Assembly (NCBI RefSeq): GCF_946222835.1
Contig: NZ_CAMIHD010000045.1
Location: 1 to 6,126, forward strand
Reading direction: 5' to 3'
Source: an uncultured Corynebacterium sp.
GTDB taxonomy: Bacteria > Actinomycetota > Actinomycetes > Mycobacteriales > Mycobacteriaceae
Length of the DNA stretch: 6,126 nucleotides
In this document: one piece after another, positions 5,311 to 6,126 of the stretch
Layout: each line of letters opens with the position of its first letter
How positions within the stretch are numbered: position 1 is the stretch's first letter
Translations under genes and position numbers: made by a program
Notes under the pieces: generated by a model
Database searches by the model: none
What the model was told of the DNA's origin: nothing
What the model saw: only the letters and a program-made list of their open reading frames with translations

Positions 5311-5316
5311 ATCATG

Positions 5317-5640
5317 ATGAGCGAGAAGAGAATTGATCATGAGGCCCTGAGCCGCTGGGCTGAGTCCGATGCGATGCCGGAGGCCATCAAAAACGCCAAG
5401 CGCGTGAGCGAAGGCACCGACCAGAGCAGGGCCGCGACGCGAGCCATGCTCGAAGCCGCCGCCGGAGGTCGCCCCAACCTCGGGGCGGAGGATTCCGGGG
5501 CGGGTAGCTCGCCGCGCCGCCAGGTGCGTCTGCCTAAGACGATGAGCGACCGGCTGGATGCCTACGCGCAAGCTCACGGCCAACCGGCCAGTGAAGTAAT
5601 GCGTGAAGCCATCCGCACCTACCTGGATGAAGTCGCCTAG
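5317..5640 (+). CDS. Ribbon-helix-helix (CopG-type) antitoxin
   Basis: From the ATG at 5317 this is 107 aa. The C-terminus (residues 68-107) is a ribbon-helix-helix domain: strand RQVRLPK, helix MSDRLDAYAQAHG, turn, helix ASEVMREAIRTYLDE. That fold binds DNA as a dimer and recognises short palindromes through the strand. The N-terminal part starts RIDHEALSRWAESD at 5-18, the kind of LxxWAE start seen in actinobacterial antitoxins, and a flexible Gly/Ala/Ser linker (48-66) joins the halves. The N-terminal half probably wraps the toxin and the C-terminal half binds the palindrome at 4989. RHH antitoxins usually carry their DNA-binding domain at the N-terminus; the C-terminal placement is the BrnA-like version. 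ATG 5314 and GTG 5293 are alternative starts. Confidence 0.82.
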   Translation: MSEKRIDHEALSRWAESDAMPEAIKNAKRVSEGTDQSRAATRAMLEAAAGGRPNLGAEDSGAGSSPRRQVRLPKTMSDRLDAYAQAHGQPASEVMREAIRTYLDEVA

Positions 5641-5649
5641 CCAGACTGT

Positions 5650-5967
5650 ATGCCCCTGAGCGATTACCAGCTGCCCGAAAACCATGACGGGCTCAACGAG
5701 GCCCGGTTTACGATCACTGATCGACAACGCCGAATCATCGACCGACTCGCCAAGCATCTGCCCGAAAAAGTGTTCAGCCTCTATTGCCTGGCAGTCGGCG
5801 CCGGGAAGCTGGACCGGATCGACACTTTGAGTGAGTTCGCGGCCGGTCAACTCATCCTCGGACTACAGAGCGGAGACCCGGCCAGTGTGGCCGTCTCCCG
5901 ACCGATGGCCGGGACCGTGGCAGGGTTACTCGAATTGAACGGATACAACGCGATCGCCCCGCACTGA
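5650..5967 (+). CDS. Hypothetical 105-aa protein, third gene of the TA operon
   Basis: The family is not recognised. It starts nine bases after the antitoxin stop, so it is probably co-transcribed, but no clear ribosome site precedes the ATG and expression may rely on coupling. The protein is soluble. RFTITDRQRRIIDRLAKHLPEK (about 20-41) forms a basic helix, FSLYCLAVGAGKLDR (43-57) a hydrophobic segment, and FAAGQLILGLQSGDPASVAV (64-82) a second; they look like a small all-alpha core. A third TA-operon member can be a regulator, a chaperone or unrelated cargo, and nothing here settles which. Confidence 0.65.
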   Translation: MPLSDYQLPENHDGLNEARFTITDRQRRIIDRLAKHLPEKVFSLYCLAVGAGKLDRIDTLSEFAAGQLILGLQSGDPASVAVSRPMAGTVAGLLELNGYNAIAPH

Positions 5968-6008
5968 CGAGGGCGGTTTTCTGCTGAGGTGGGATCAGAA
6001 GTGCGGGG
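5957..6008 (+). terminator. Hairpin at the end of the rightward gene cluster, terminator-like
   Basis: CCCCGCAC (5957-5964) pairs perfectly with GTGCGGGG (6001-6008); TGA (5965-5967) can also pair with TCA (5995-5997) across a three-base bulge. The left arm overlaps the last codons of the 105-aa gene. The loop is long and only a poor T-rich tail (TTGATTCTT) follows, so it would be a weak factor-independent terminator or an RNA-stabilising structure. Confidence 0.4.
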
Positions 6009-6026
6009 TTGATTCTTGCGGTCTAC

Positions 6027-6126
6027 ATGTATCGACGTGTCGCCGAACCAGGCCCAAAGGAAAACCCGAGGGCTAAACGAGCAGCTCGAACAATCATGCG
6101 AGAGCTGGGGCCACTGTATTCGGCGC
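6027..6126 (+). CDS. Possible partial gene running off the right edge
   Basis: An ATG at 6027 opens 33 codons without a stop up to the window end: MYRRVAEPGPKENPRAKRAA, then RTIMRELGPLYSA. The frame is basic at first and then helical. A TTG at 6009 is an alternative start. No good ribosome site is visible. No family is recognisable, and a frame of this length can be open by chance in GC-rich DNA. Confidence 0.35.
   Translation, partial: MYRRVAEPGPKENPRAKRAARTIMRELGPLYSA

Noticed and set aside
5966..6000. Terminal inverted repeat of a Tn3-family transposon
   Set aside because: CCTCAGCAGAAAAC on the minus strand recalls the CAGAAAAC core of such ends, and a resolvase lies nearby, but the outer GGGG and inner TAAG are missing and no partner repeat or transposase is visible.
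6078..6088. Small palindrome CGAGC-A-GCTCG near the right edge
   Set aside because: Five-base arms are too short to support a function, and it may lie inside a partial reading frame.

Overview
The window looks like accessory DNA from a high-GC Gram-positive bacterium (Actinomycetota). The grounds are the GC-rich codon choice, frequent GTG and TTG starts, at least one and probably two starts that look leaderless, and protein types common in that phylum (actinobacterial RHH antitoxin style, atypical SDR, GrpB family). The genus cannot be fixed from the sequence. A serine recombinase, a toxin-antitoxin pair and several small unrecognised genes suggest a plasmid, integrated element or genomic island. 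There is no rRNA, tRNA, CRISPR array or complete transposon.

Layout. Bases 1-2148 are transcribed leftward. A compact operon reads from about 1416 to beyond the left edge: an unrecognised 222-aa protein, an NAD(P)-binding atypical SDR, and a third gene cut by the window edge that starts within the SDR stop codon. A separate GrpB-family gene (1561-2148) lies upstream of it. Bases 2149-2340 are a divergent control region rich in inverted and direct repeats. From 2341 everything is on the + strand. A close-set four-gene cluster comes first: a small TTG-start protein with an RGVWKL motif, an acidic 116-aa protein, a GNAT-type acetyltransferase and a Tn3-type resolvase/invertase. A membrane-anchored protein (4286-4954) follows, then a palindrome-controlled toxin-antitoxin operon (5009-5640) with a trailing unrecognised gene (5650-5967). 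A hairpin comes next, and a possible partial gene runs off the right edge.

How the parts may work together. The resolvase start overlaps the acetyltransferase stop by four bases, so these two are probably translationally coupled, and the whole 2341-4245 cluster is probably one transcript. A 16-bp palindrome made of two AACTAGTT octamers sits just downstream of the likely -10 of that transcript. The toxin-antitoxin operon has a 15-bp palindrome that overlaps its -10 and nearly touches the start codon, as expected for autorepression by the RHH antitoxin. The most unexplained stretches are the 192-bp divergent region and the 2341-4245 cluster, whose first two products I cannot assign.
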